Shown here: positions 22,014 to 32,804 of the stretch, piece by piece | Numbering within the stretch: the stretch's first letter is position 1 | How the letters are laid out: each line of letters opens with the position of its first letter | Source: Entomortierella parvispora | Taxonomy: Eukaryota; Mortierellomycota; Mortierellomycetes; Mortierellales; Mortierellaceae | Assembly: GCA_963573315.1 (NCBI GenBank) | Contig: OY752145.1 | Coordinates: 1,364,001-1,428,000, forward strand | Length of the DNA stretch: 64,000 nt | Reading direction: 5' to 3' | Program-made: the position numbers and the translations under genes | Notes under the pieces: model-generated | Databases searched by the model: none | What the model was told of the DNA's origin: nothing | The model's input: only the letters and a program-made list of their open reading frames with translations

Positions 22014-23050
22014 CAGGATACTCTCCTCTGGTTGCCGCTCAAACGTTGCCTGAAAACAGAAGAGGAGCTGCCCTGCCAGCCATTGAGTTCCCACTTCTCA
22101 TTCATTCCACACAGATCCCAAGCCAAACACGACGGGATAACACAAGGACTAGATCTCCCGGAAGGAGATCCAATGTCGAGCGTACTCTGGGGTGCGAGTG
22201 TTAGGCAGCAACCCAATGGTGAGCTGCCTTTTCGCAAAGTTGATATGCAGACTCCAGTGCCGCCAAGAGATCAATTAGCAGACGCCAAGAGATCGTTCAG
22301 CAGACTGAAGAGTAGAAGTAGGTTTTCCCGTTCCCGGAAGTGTCTCGTAAAGCTGATGTTCATAAGCCAATCTACAAACTCACGGAGGGCGAAAGCAAGG
22401 CGAATTATTGCGCCTCAGGTTCCTACACCTAGCCTATGCCCCAACACTCCAACATTCAACAGAATGTAGAACACAACGCAGACGTCTCAACGTCGCACAG
22501 AAGCGCCGCGGGGCGAGTGTGCATCGAGACTCATCTTTGCGAAAAAAGAAAAACTGAGGCATGTGCTTGAGACAGAAGTATTGGATTGGGGACCGGAGCG
22601 ACTCAATTGAGAAGGAATGGGTCACACGATTTCACTGGTTGCCAAGACGCCACCTCCCGAACTATGTCCCCTACGTGTTCCCAGCCCTTGCTGTGAGCTC
22701 ATCTCGCGTTGTGCTCTCCATTCAACCCCCCACCAGTGTCTCTTGCTGTGAACGGGAGTTAGTCTATACAATCACTCCATCTCTCATCATTTTCACTTCT
22801 ATTTTGATTGTGTAACAGAAAGTCTTCGATTGTTTTTCTTTGAAGACAGTTCTGCCGAGAACTACATCAGGAGAACCGCCAGTAGTGAGAACAACCAATC
22901 ATAGGACCAGTGTTGTGCCCATCAGCCCTCGCAATGTTGTCTAGCTTTCCCAGGAGCTGTTCGCCCAGGAAGTGTGCATTTGTTTCTTCAATTTGGTCCT
23001 ATGGTTTTCAGTTGCCAAGCAAAGCTCTTGTTTGTCGTTCGTTCCGCGCA

Positions 23051-23809
23051 TGGGCTCTTTCTTGTCGCCTATCAAAGAGTTCTCAGATAGTCTACACCAT
23101 CCTGTTTCTTCACTGACCTGAAGACCATTGAAGGTGATGGTGGTGGTTACAGTGGTGGGGCTAATGGTTCGAATGTCTCTCAAGTTTTGAGTCCAGAACC
23201 CACAATTAGTGTATGAAAATGAAGATATGTCAACAGACCGTTCGGGAGGATTCTTTTTCAAATCGACACAGTTGTACAAAGGCCAATGGGCACACTCTAG
23301 AATGCCTATGGAAACGCGTCCTCCAAATAGTTTTATATTATAATACACTTTGGCTGTTCATTCCTTCTATCCAAAGTGCCGTGATTCGAATATGGTGAAC
23401 ACGGAATCCGCATCTTTTAGTTTCCATATCTATGCGCCACTCTGCCATCGTATGAAGTAGGTATGAGGTCCAGAGCAATTATAATGTACTACTGGCTTGG
23501 ACTCAAAAGCGCCTGTAAGACTCTCTCTGCTACTTATAGAGCTGGAAGAACTATTGTCAAGAGGGGAGTATGTATGAGTATGAGAGTCAAGAACAACTCA
23601 CTCAGAACATCTCCAAGAGTTGCAAGGTGGATCCAAAGTCCAAGACAGGAATGATCAGTGAGTGAAGGACTACGGTAGAAAGGATCGAGCTCGTAGCCAC
23701 TAGTTCCTTTCCTAGAGTGTGAGACAGAGTTGAGAACATCGAGTGCTCGTTAGGTGGGTAGATGGGTGGTGGTCTTGTTCTCGGGAGGGGTCGTGAGAAT
23801 TTGTATCAC
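23051..23809. other. Central spacer of the inverted repeat
   Basis: About 760 bp between the arms. A minus-strand open stretch (23348-23110, no ATG) encodes plausible protein-like text such as VSIGILECAHWPLYNCVD and YTNCGFWTQNLRDI. I cannot tie it to a complete gene. It may be a remnant, or an exon of a gene whose other parts were lost. No transposase or reverse transcriptase motif is seen. Confidence 0.4.
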
Positions 23810-23998
23810 AAACCGGACGATAAACAAGAGCATCGGTCGACAACCGAAAACCGTAGGATCAAATTGGAAAACAAAACGCACTCTTCCCTGGGCGAACAGC
23901 TTTTGGGGAGGTTAGACAATATTGCGAGGGCTGACGGGCACAACACTGATCCTATGATTGGCTGTTCTTACGGATGCCTCCTGTTGAATGCAGCTTGA
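23762..23998 (+). pseudogene. ORF remnant shared by both inner arms
   Basis: A 78-codon frame from ATG 23762 includes TENRRIKLENKTHSSLGE and ARADGHNTDPMIGC. The left arm, read on the minus strand near 23045-22875, has the matching text (TENHRTKLKKQMHTSW), but then loses one base in the run after GCACACTTCC. This shifts the frame and brings a stop. The correspondence suggests that a once coding segment was duplicated with the arms and is decaying in at least one. Function unknown. Confidence 0.35.
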
Positions 23999-24933
23999 AG
24001 GTCACAACTCCCGGGCAACATTGTGAGCGGCGGTCACTTCATCTGGACCTTTTGGCCCTGTAGGCTCCAAACCTGGGCTGTTCTGCATTGACCAGACCGC
24101 GCAGAACTTTGTTTTGAGAGGCAAAGCAGCAAGCCTAGGTAAAATCAGAAGACTGTCCGACTGTCCATAGGTGAAGATTTCGAGTTATGTCAAATAAATG
24201 ATCCGACGATTGGAGAGGATGGATACGTTCCCAAATTCGTGGGATGCATCCTTGATCAACGGTTGCCATACGGTCAAAAATGGGAGTTATTGTAATTCGC
24301 GTTCACAAAAATTGAATGGAGAGCACAACGCCAGATGAACTCGCAGCCATAGCTGGGAACACGTAGGGGGACATGATCCGTCCTTGGCAACAAGTAAAAT
24401 CGTGTGACCCAATCCTTCAGTCTCAAGTGCACGCTTCAAGTTTTTTCTTTTTTCGCGAAAATGAGTCTCAATGCAAACTCGCCCTGCGACTCTGCTGTGC
24501 GACGTTGGCACGTCTGCGCCGTGTTTCTGCTGGATGTTGGAGTCTTGCGTGAATTAGTTGCAGGAACATGAGGCGCAAATAATTTGCCTTGCTTTTGCCC
24601 TCTGTTAATTTGCATACCGCCGGCTTGTGAACAACAAGTCTGAGCGAGTACTCAAGAAACGAGGAAAAAAAACTATTTTCGACCTCTCACCCTGTAAACG
24701 ACTCATGGCAGTGCTGGAGTATACTCTGTATCAACTTTATTATTGAATACTACCCGGGACAGACGGTTTGCTTTCCTCGGTATCTGCTTCCGAGAGATCA
24801 GACCCTCGTGTTATCCCGTCGTGTTTGACTTGGGATCTGTGTGGATTGAACAAAAAGTGGGAACACAATGGCAGGGCGGTTCCTCTTCTGTTTTCAGGCA
24901 ACGTTCGGGCGACAACTAGAGGAGGGTATCTTG

Positions 24934-24940
24934 TATAAAT
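24934..24940 (+). promoter_or_regulatory. TATA box of the right eight-cysteine gene
   Basis: TATAAAT about 200 bp before ATG 25138 and about 95 bp before the leader intron. The next bases form the GAAGC-GCTTTGCTTC palindrome shared with the left copy. Confidence 0.6.
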
Positions 24941-25027
24941 ATGAAGCGCTTTGCTTCATGTTTTCGACCATAATCCTCACTTTTTCTCCTCCTATCAGAC
25001 TCCCTCACAACCCAAGACAAACACCCA

Positions 25028-25125
25028 GTAAGTTGAAGCCTATCCTTGGATCTTCAAGGATCTAAAGCGATCCAGTGAGGTTATATAGTGAGTTTTCTGA
25101 CAATTTGATGATGACACATATCTAG
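25028..25125 (+). other. Predicted 5' UTR intron of the right eight-cysteine gene
   Basis: A GTAAGT donor begins at 25028 and a TCTAG acceptor ends at 25125. It is nearly identical to the intron of the left copy. Confidence 0.65.
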
Positions 25126-25137
25126 ATCATCTCAAAA

Positions 25138-25395
25138 ATGAAATTCCTCACCGTTGCAAGCGTTCTGATTTTGGCTATCACAGCCACTGCGTTGCCCACC
25201 GACGTCTCTTCTGCTCAGCCTGACTACTCCTACAGATACTATCTCGTCTGCGACGACATCGCTACGTGCCTCAAGGCTGGTTACCACTGCAGTGGCTATA
25301 ATGTTCAAGCTCCCTCATCTCGAATCGCTGGATGCGATAGTTCGTGCTATTGTGATGGAGATTGCGTTGGTACAGCCCTCCAATGTCGTCTCTAG
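25138..25395 (+). CDS. Small secreted eight-cysteine protein, right copy
   Basis: An intronless 85-residue frame. The signal peptide (MKFLTVASVLILAITATA) differs from the left copy by one residue. The mature region has eight cysteines in the same order (VC, TC, HC, GC, SC, YC, DC, QC) and keeps YRY and PSSRIA, but many positions between cysteines are changed and two indels occur. The gene is transcribed away from the centre of the inverted repeat, as is its twin. Cell location should be the secretory path and outside. Unknown family. What it acts on, self or a partner organism, cannot be told from the sequence. Confidence 0.85.
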   Translation: MKFLTVASVLILAITATALPTDVSSAQPDYSYRYYLVCDDIATCLKAGYHCSGYNVQAPSSRIAGCDSSCYCDGDCVGTALQCRL

Positions 25396-25490
25396 AGACA
25401 AATTTCCTCGCGGCAAAAACTAGCTCAAACGTAGCAATTGCTCTGCGATCGATAGTGCACCGACTTTCTTGCGAATATAAATTCAATATG

Positions 25491-26003
25491 ACGCGTGCGA
25501 CACTGATATTGCATGGTGATTCGTCAAAGCGATAATGAGAAAGTATGTTTTGCGAGGCAACTGTTAAGAGGGTATAAGGGTATAACAATTCAGCTTGAAG
25601 AATATGGTGAAAGAAGAGTGCATTGCTATAGGCACTGGAGGTGGACAGGGCGGCCTTTGGAATGGCCACGATCGATGCCTTGAGGCATCTGCACATTATT
25701 TTATTTGATAATTGTCGTTGCGGGCACAGTTTAGGTCTTGAGCGTCGGCCAAAAAGAGCTGGAGTCGACACGTCAAGCTCCACAAGGTGCATGCCTCCAA
25801 GGCGCCCCTTAATCAATGCCACGTCACGGAGATCTCATTGAGATGGGATCATCATCATGGCCATCACTCCAACCCATCATCCTTGTCCGCCTCCTTCCCT
25901 CCCTCCCTCCTCCTCTCTCTCACACGCTCTCTTTCTCTCGCGCTCTCTCTCCTCCTTGTAATCTCTTCCTGCACGCTACGCAAAGAGTCCCTGAGCGAGC
26001 CAG
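25491..26003. promoter_or_regulatory. Intergenic region and SEC16 promoter
   Basis: No gene is supported. The last 150 bp before the SEC16 ATG is a CT-rich tract (CCTCCCTCCCTCCTCCTC and CTCTCTTTCTCTCGCGC), which often marks a core promoter in fungi lacking a TATA box. A GTGCATGC sequence lies near 25786. Confidence 0.5.
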
Positions 26004-29000
26004 ATGTCCCGCATCCCTCCCCCCGCCGAGGATGGCCCCATCCCTTTCTTTGGTGGCCCTCCCACCTCGGCCAACCCCAACCAGCGAGCTGGCCCTCCAC
26101 CACGGCCTCTTCAGCAGCAGCAGAGGGCTCCTTTCCCCCAACAGCAGCAGCACCAGAACCATCAGAGCCATCAGCAACAGCAGCAACAACAACATCACCA
26201 GCAGTCGCCATTCATGAACCAGGCGCGTCCTCCAATCCAGGCACAGCTTCCTCAGCGTCACCCTCAGCAGCATCACCACCAGATGCCTCCTCAGCAGCTA
26301 CAGCAGCAGCAACATCAGCAGCAGCCGTACCAACCCCAATCCCAGCAGCAGCAGCAGGGTGTTCAGCGCCAGCCTCCTGTGCGCCAGATGAGTGCCTCGC
26401 CTTTTGCTCCTGCTGCTGATCTGTTTGCAAGTCCTCCTTCGTCCAACCTCAGCAACAGGAGTCAGTCCGTAAGCGCCCCTCCTCAAGGATTCCAGCCTCA
26501 GGGTGGCTTTCCTCTGAGCCAGGGTCCTCCCCTTGCCACCGCCACTGCCACTGCAGCTGCAGCTCCTCCCAAGGCTATCCACCAAGGGCAGCAGCAGCAT
26601 CAACATCAGCATCAACAGCAGGCGCAGATCGCACCTCCAAGGTTTCCTCCCCAGCAGCATTCGCCTATTCAGCAAAAGGTTCAGCCCCCTCCTGTTGTCG
26701 CTGCTGCTCCTGTTCCAGTGGTCGCAGCCCCTTCGGTCCAGATCCCTTCCCCTGCGCCAGCAGTCAAGACGATGCCGGCAGCAGCACTCCCTCCACCTCC
26801 ACAGGCCAAGCAGCAACAAGGACCGCCTTCTCGGCGGCCCTCCGTTCAACAACAACAGCAGCAACAACAGCAACAACAGCATCAGCCTGGACCCTTCCAA
26901 AGAAACCCACAACATCACAATATCCAGCAACAAACACCCTTTGTAGGAGCACAACACCAACCGGTCGCCCATCCCCCTGTTCAGGAGATCGCGACCAGTT
27001 CCGCGACATTGGCTGCATCGGCCGTCCCTGCCCCTGTGCGCGAGCGTAGCAACTCCTCCTTTGGATCTGCCTCCGATCTGTTTGGCAATGCCTCTCACCA
27101 GGCCGTTTCAGGATGGGGCATCCCTGCCTCGGTCGCCTCTGAGGACACCCTGTCCTTTGCCGCTGCTCCCGTTGCTGCCGGCCCTCCAAAGAATATCGGC
27201 CGCCCTCCTCTCCCGCCTTCGACCTCCTCGTACCAAGGCCCTCCTCAGCCATCGCCTTTGGTTAGAGCCGCAGCTGCCCCTCCAAAGACACCGATCCTGA
27301 CCGAGATCCAGACTCCTCTGATGCTGCCTGCTCAGACGCAGCAGATGTACCAGTCATCTCGTACTCCGTACATGGGCCCGATCCGCAACCAATTCGGATC
27401 CAGCTCTCAATTGCTCCTAGAGCCATGCCCTTTTGCAGAGTGTGGAGGAGAAAACAAGCCCCAGGCAAAGTTTTGCTCAGAGTGTGGTCGTTCCATCTTT
27501 ACTGCAAGTCGGTCGGCCACTCCCTCGCTTGGTCATTATGCAGAATTCCCAAACACCACCCCCACCGGTGCGCCCCCAATGCCCAGCTTGGATAGAATGA
27601 ATTCATACTCGCAGGATGGGCATTATCAGCAACCGGAACAGATCCAAGGAACCGAGCCGTTTGCGTATGGCGAAGGCGATCAGAGCTACCAACAGGATCA
27701 GCTGCAGCAGCAGTCTGGATATAACCAGGATCAGCAAGTTTATAACGAAGGATATGGTCAGAGCTATGACGCCAACTACGACCCCAACTACCAGCAAGGC
27801 TATGATCAGGGCTATGATCAGTCTGGCTATTACGATCAAAGCCAGCAGTACTACGACCCCGCTACGGGCCAATACCTGGACTACGCCCACCAGGAGCAAG
27901 TGGTTCCTGAGCCCGAGCCTGAACCAGTTGAGCCCGAGCCTGTGGGCATCGTCGATCCTCTGAACCGTATCCAGGGCTGCCCCCTGATTGCTTTTGGATT
28001 CGGAGGTATGGATGGCAACTTTGTTTCGATAGGCGAATAGGAAAAGATGGATCTATCAATTCATTTTCTCAAACCTTTTCTTTACTGTTCTAGGCAAGAT
28101 TATGACCTCTTTCCCCCGGACTGTACAGCGTTTCGCTTCGACCTCATCGGATATGATGACCAAGCGATACCCCGGTGATTTGCAGCTGCAGCATCTCAAG
28201 GATGTCTTGACTATTGAGACTTCACTTTCAACATACCCAGGACCTCTTCTGATGGACAGTGCAGTGCAAATGAAGACCAAGCGCAAAGATGTCTTGAAGC
28301 TGATCGAGGACAAGATTCATTCTCTGGACAATCACCACAACATGTCCGAAGACAGTGCCTTTGATGCTCACCCGATTCTTGTTTGGAAGCTGTTCAAGGT
28401 TATGTTTGAGCAGGAAGGTGCTCTTGTTGGAGGGTAGGCAATGCAATGCAATATCTAAATATCGACATACCGGAGGGTTTTTGTTTTGAGACTGTACTGA
28501 TTTGTGTCAACTTTTCCTTAAACTTGCATTAGACCAAAAGTGGACGAGGCAGTGCGCAGTGTGTTGCTTTCGATCCCTTTGAGCGTGTACCCAGTTCAGC
28601 CTGCACAACACCCCCCCAGTCCCATCGGATCGTCTGCGTCCATGGACGTTCTTCAAGACTTGCTCCGCAACGGTGACCGTACAGGTGCTGTCCGCTACGC
28701 AATGAGCTCCAATCTTTGGGCCCATGCACTTGTTATCAGTAGCTGCGTAAACAAGGAGCTTTGGAAGGAGGCTGTTAACGGATTCGTGAACCAGGAGTTG
28801 ACATCTGGCGGAGGCGATATTCAGGCCAATGGCCGCGAGGCTCTTCGCGTTCTTTACGCCCTCTTCTCTGGACAGACTCAAAACGCCATTTCCGAGCTGA
28901 TCCCCTCGAGCTTGCGGACCAATGTAGACCCCAGCATGAATGATACTCAGCCCACAGATGATCAGTTCGTGACGGCGGCCTCCTTGGCTATGATGAAGCC

Positions 29001-32000
29001 CGTGGAAGAACCCAAGATTCCTGGATCCAGCTTGGGCCAGTGGCGCGAGACTCTGGCTATGATTCTCTCGAACAGAACCTCGGGCGATCAAACGGCTATT
29101 AGTTCTTTGGGCGACCTTTTGATGAAGGAGGGCTGGGTTGAGGCGGCTCATATTTGCTACTTGCTTTCCCCCCAAAACTCTGTTCATTCTGGACCAGATG
29201 CTCAGCTCAACCGTTTGGTATTGATTGGTGCCGATGCGAACCCTAATTCTGCCTACCCTTACCATAAGAACCTGGAGGCTTTCCGAAAGACTGAGATCTA
29301 CGAGTTTGCTTCTGCCCTTCGATCGTCTGGAGCGACAGGAGGACTGCCCTTCCTTCAGGCGTACAAACTGTTCTATGTTTGGACTTTGGTTGAATGGGGC
29401 ATGTTTTCCGAGGCTGGAAGGTATGAAAGGCTACTGCAACCTTTCTATTTTTTGACGACTCTTGATATAAGGTATTCAAAAGGCTAACATATTTATTCTT
29501 CGACAGGTACCTTGAGTCCGTGGAGGCTATTGTCAAGTCGCAAACAAAGGGATCTCCCTACTACAACGCAGTCTTCCTTGACCGTCTAAAGGACATTACG
29601 GACCGTCTTACTGGAAGCTCGCAGTTGATTGTCACTGAGTAAGAACAAAGTTTTCTTTGGACACAATTTTACGATTGGGTTCTGCATCTTGGTACTAATT
29701 AGCCATGTCGCGCGTGATATCTAGGGGGTCCTGGTTCAACAAGAAGGTGCCCAAGCCTACTATTGGTGGCATTTTCGATGCACTCGACAACAAAATCTCG
29801 AAATTCATTGCTGGCGATAACGAGCAAGCCAAACCCCCTGTTACGGAACCTAAGGCTAGCGTCGAGACTGGCGGACCCTTTGCCAATGCGCCTGCCCTTC
29901 CAGACCTGAGCCATCTTTCCGCAAGAGCGCCTTCAAATGTTGGACACCAGGCCGCTGCCTCGAACAGCCGTCGCACTTCCGTCAACCAACAAGTGGAAGC
30001 CCCTGTTGTGGACTATAACGCCGCTGGTCATTACAACCAAGGTTACGATCAGTCCGGTCAGTATTCTGCAGAGGCCTACACCCAAGGCGACCTTAACAAC
30101 GCTGCTACCGGCTACGGCTATGATGCCCAGGCTGCTTACGGATATGATGCCGCTGGCGGCCAGCAGGCTTACGGCGAGGAGCAGACCTATGGAGCGGATC
30201 AGACCCATGGAGAGGAGCAGTACTCTGAACAGCAACCCTTGGATCAAAGTGCATTCGAGGGAGCATACGATTACAATGGTCAGTATGCCAGCGAATACGA
30301 TCCTTCCCAACAGCAGCAGCAGTACGGCGAGACTGTGGACGCCCTCGCTATTCAGCCCGATGTCGTTCCTCCTGTCTCCAGCACGGATTCCGGTCTTTAC
30401 TCTACCCAAGCTGTGCATGGATCTGAGAAACAGCTCTCAGTTGATGACAGTCATCATCATCACGAACATGCGGTCGAACATGCGGCCGTAGAGCCTGTGG
30501 CCGAATACAGCGAGGCTACGGCTCAGTATGGCGAGTACAGTGCGGATGCACTTGCTGCTAGTGGCGAGTATGCTTACACTGAGGGGGCTACTTACGAAGG
30601 CGGCGAGTACCAGCAAAGTGACTTCCAACAGGGCGAATATACCCAAGGCGAGTACCAGGGCGAATACCAGCAGGAGGAGTACCAGCAGGAAGAGTACCAG
30701 CAAGGTGAATACCAGCAAGGCGAGTACCAGCAAGGCGAGTACCAGCAAGGCGAGTACCAGCAAGGTGAATACCAGCAAGGCGAGTACCAGCAAGGCGAGT
30801 ACCAGCAAGGCGATCACCAGCAGGGCGATTATCAGCAAGGCGAGTACCAGCAAGGCGAATATCAGCAAGGCGGTGACTATCAGTCTTACGACCAGAGCCA
30901 TACTCAGACTCTTGAGCCTGCTGCTCCAGTCGAGGATGTTAAGGAGTCTGCCGAGGGTCAAGCAGTAAGCACAGAATACAATGATCAGCCGTTGTATGAT
31001 GCTTCTGTTCCACATGAGCAAGCGTCGGAACATCAGACCTACGAGCACCATGCTGCTGAGCAGGTCCTTGCCGACGAGCCCACGTTTGAGCAGCAGTACA
31101 ACGAGACTGCTGCAGCAACCGCCACTGCTGAAGACGACAAGCCAGTTGCTCCAGTCGAGAGTGCTGAGGCACAATATGGCGAGTATGCCGAAGGCGATTA
31201 TCAGCAGGGTGGTGATATCCAGTACCAAGAGGGTACTTACGCTGAGGGCGATTACCAGCAGAGTGGATACGCTCAAGACTACCAACAACAAGGAGAGTAC
31301 CAGACCGAGTACCAGCAAGGAGAGTACCAGGGTGAATACCAGCAGGACCAGTATGTGGAAGGTACTTACCAGGAGGGCGACTACCAGCAAGGCCATTATA
31401 CCGAGGGTGATTATCAGCAAACTGAGTACCAGCAAGGGGATTATCAACAAGGTGAATACCAGCAGGAGCAGTACCAGCAAGGAGGTCATCAACAGGGTGA
31501 ATACCAAGAGGGTGATTATCAACAGCAGCAACCACATGCTGAAGACCATGTTCAGCCTGCGGGTCAGGATGAGCCTGGCGTGTTGCCAGTTCAGGATGCC
31601 ACTGAGTATGACGCCTCTACCGCTAATGGAGATTACAATGCCAACAGTGGATGGTGGGGTGGCGGAGCGGACCCAAATGCTGCCCCTTCCGCCCTTGCGG
31701 ACGGTCATCAGCAAACTGATCAACCAGAAGAGGATTACGAAGAAGGACAGTTCATCTCTTTCGGAGCTGTTCCCACTATTCCCTTCGGCCAACCTGCCCT
31801 CTCGGCGGCTCCTGTAAACAACAACAGCAACAACAACAACCAAACATTCGAGGAGGAAGATGACCTTGGATGGGGCAACAGCTCGCTGAAGAAGAAGGTT
31901 ACTCCTGAAGATGCCAACGCCAACGCATCGGCTTCTGCGGCTGACAATGGCAGCAGTGGAGCTGCGGCTGGATCCGACTCGGCTCAAGGAGGAGCAAACG

Positions 32001-32527
32001 GTGATGGATCTGATGAATGTAAGTTTTGTCATTATTTGCTTTGATGTTCTTTTAAGCGGCGCTTCTTCCTGCGACCTTTTTACTTAAAATGTTTTCGCCA
32101 ATCTCTATGAACTTTAGCCAAGGCTGGATGGGGCGTGTGGGGCAAGATTGCCATCTTTGGAGGTGAAAAGCGAGAGCCTACGCCCAAGCCTTCAAAGGCC
32201 AACCTGGGAGAGGAGTCGAGCTTTTACTTTGACAAGGAGCAGCAGAGGTGGATAAATGGAAAGGAGGGCGCGGATGCTGCGGCAGCACCGGCTCCCTTGG
32301 CACCCCCACCCATGGGATCGCGTACAACCACTCCAGCTGTGCCCTCGCCTGTAGCTTCCGCTGCCACGGTTGGGCCACCTGCTGGTCGTGCCGGCGGTCC
32401 TCCTTCCTCTGGAGGGCCTGCAAGCGCCGGTTTGCCCTCTGGCCCTCCTCGCCCTGCGGGCGCCACAGGAACCGCGGCCAGACGTGGTGCTCGATCACGC
32501 TATGTCGATGTCCTGAACACCAACTAG
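26004..32527 (+). CDS. SEC16: COPII coat assembly scaffold Sec16
   Basis: Six exons (26004-28005, 28094-28433, 28533-29420, 29507-29638, 29725-32018, 32118-32527) give about 2021 residues. The N-terminal third is disordered and Gln/Pro-rich, with a four-cysteine zinc ribbon near residues 474-497 (CPFAECGGEN...FCSECGRS). The conserved central domain begins near NRIQGCPLIAFGFGG and runs through the alpha-solenoid (DVLQDLLRNGDRTGAVRYAM, SNLWAHALVISS) that binds Sec13 and Sec31-related partners. Two GEYQQ repeat fields follow. The C-terminal segment (WGVWGKIAIFGG, then SFYFDKEQQRWIN) matches the end of fungal Sec16. It organises ER exit sites and regulates Sar1. Gln and repeat lengths may vary between strains. 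Confidence 0.95.
30601..30890 (+). repeat. First (GEYQQ)n coding repeat field in SEC16
   Basis: Tandem 15-bp units, roughly CAAGGCGAGTACCAG, encode QGEYQ repeated about 18 times with few substitutions (DH, DY, EE). The units are so uniform in DNA that recent expansion is likely. The protein segment should be disordered and Tyr/Gln-rich. Confidence 0.92.
31190..31535 (+). repeat. Second, more diverged GEYQQ coding repeat field in SEC16
   Basis: Units such as GDYQQ, GEYQQ, GTYQEG and GHYTEG recur over about 115 codons. They are less regular than the first field, as expected for an older array. Confidence 0.85.
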
Positions 32528-32804
32528 ATGATTTTTGCTATTTTATGTGGTCCTTTCTCTTTCAGCTTAAAAAAGCGAGAACTCCTCTCGCTGTAATGAT
32601 CTTTTTCACCTTCATGACACTCAAATAAAAACGTCCAGTTTGTTCACAATTTAAAGGTGTAAAGATATTACGATTTTTTTTTCTTTTTCTTTTTTTTTCC
32701 AGCTTACAATTGATATGTACAAGGTGAGATGTGAAATGATGAATGAAAATGGATGCCTCTTTCTCTTGTTCTTGTTTCCTTCTTTTTCCGTTGGTTCCTG
32801 CATT

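Larger units (their letters stand above)
21430..23050 (-). repeat. Left arm of a long imperfect inverted repeat
   Basis: The reverse complement of this segment matches 23810-25490 in the same order. Matching blocks include the whole small secreted gene and its promoter and leader (21562-22190 against 24790-25395), a block near 22400-22770 against 24300-24620, and an inner block near 22870-23045 against 23815-23990. The leader is about 95 percent identical; other blocks are lower, with indels. Ends were set by eye. Duplication by inversion, or a foldback-like mobile element, could both produce this. Confidence 0.85.
23810..25490 (+). repeat. Right arm of the long imperfect inverted repeat
   Basis: Counterpart of 21430-23050 in opposite orientation. 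It carries about 220 bp of extra DNA near 24000-24290 that the left arm lacks. The outer edge is diffuse: beyond the stop of the secreted gene, short blocks such as CTAGCTCA and GCAATTGCTC still resemble the left side. I could not identify a target-site duplication. Confidence 0.85.

Noticed and set aside
23160-23180. tRNA B-box-like GGTTCGAAT
   Set aside because: No A box or cloverleaf can be drawn around it. Similar near-matches elsewhere also failed; I found no tRNA gene in the window.
22941-23348. Minus-strand frame of 136 codons in the inverted-repeat spacer as an intact gene
   Set aside because: It has no ATG at its 5' end and ends at a frameshift relative to the matching right-arm text. 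Kept only as a possible remnant.
26298-27098. Minus-strand Leu/Arg-rich frame within SEC16
   Set aside because: It is the antisense of CAG/CAA tracts (poly-Gln); such complements give Leu runs and no domain.
30437-32032. 531-codon open frame on the minus strand within SEC16
   Set aside because: It is the antisense of the GEYQQ repeats and Gln tracts; the product is a repetitive Leu/Val chain produced by the repeat, not a membrane protein.
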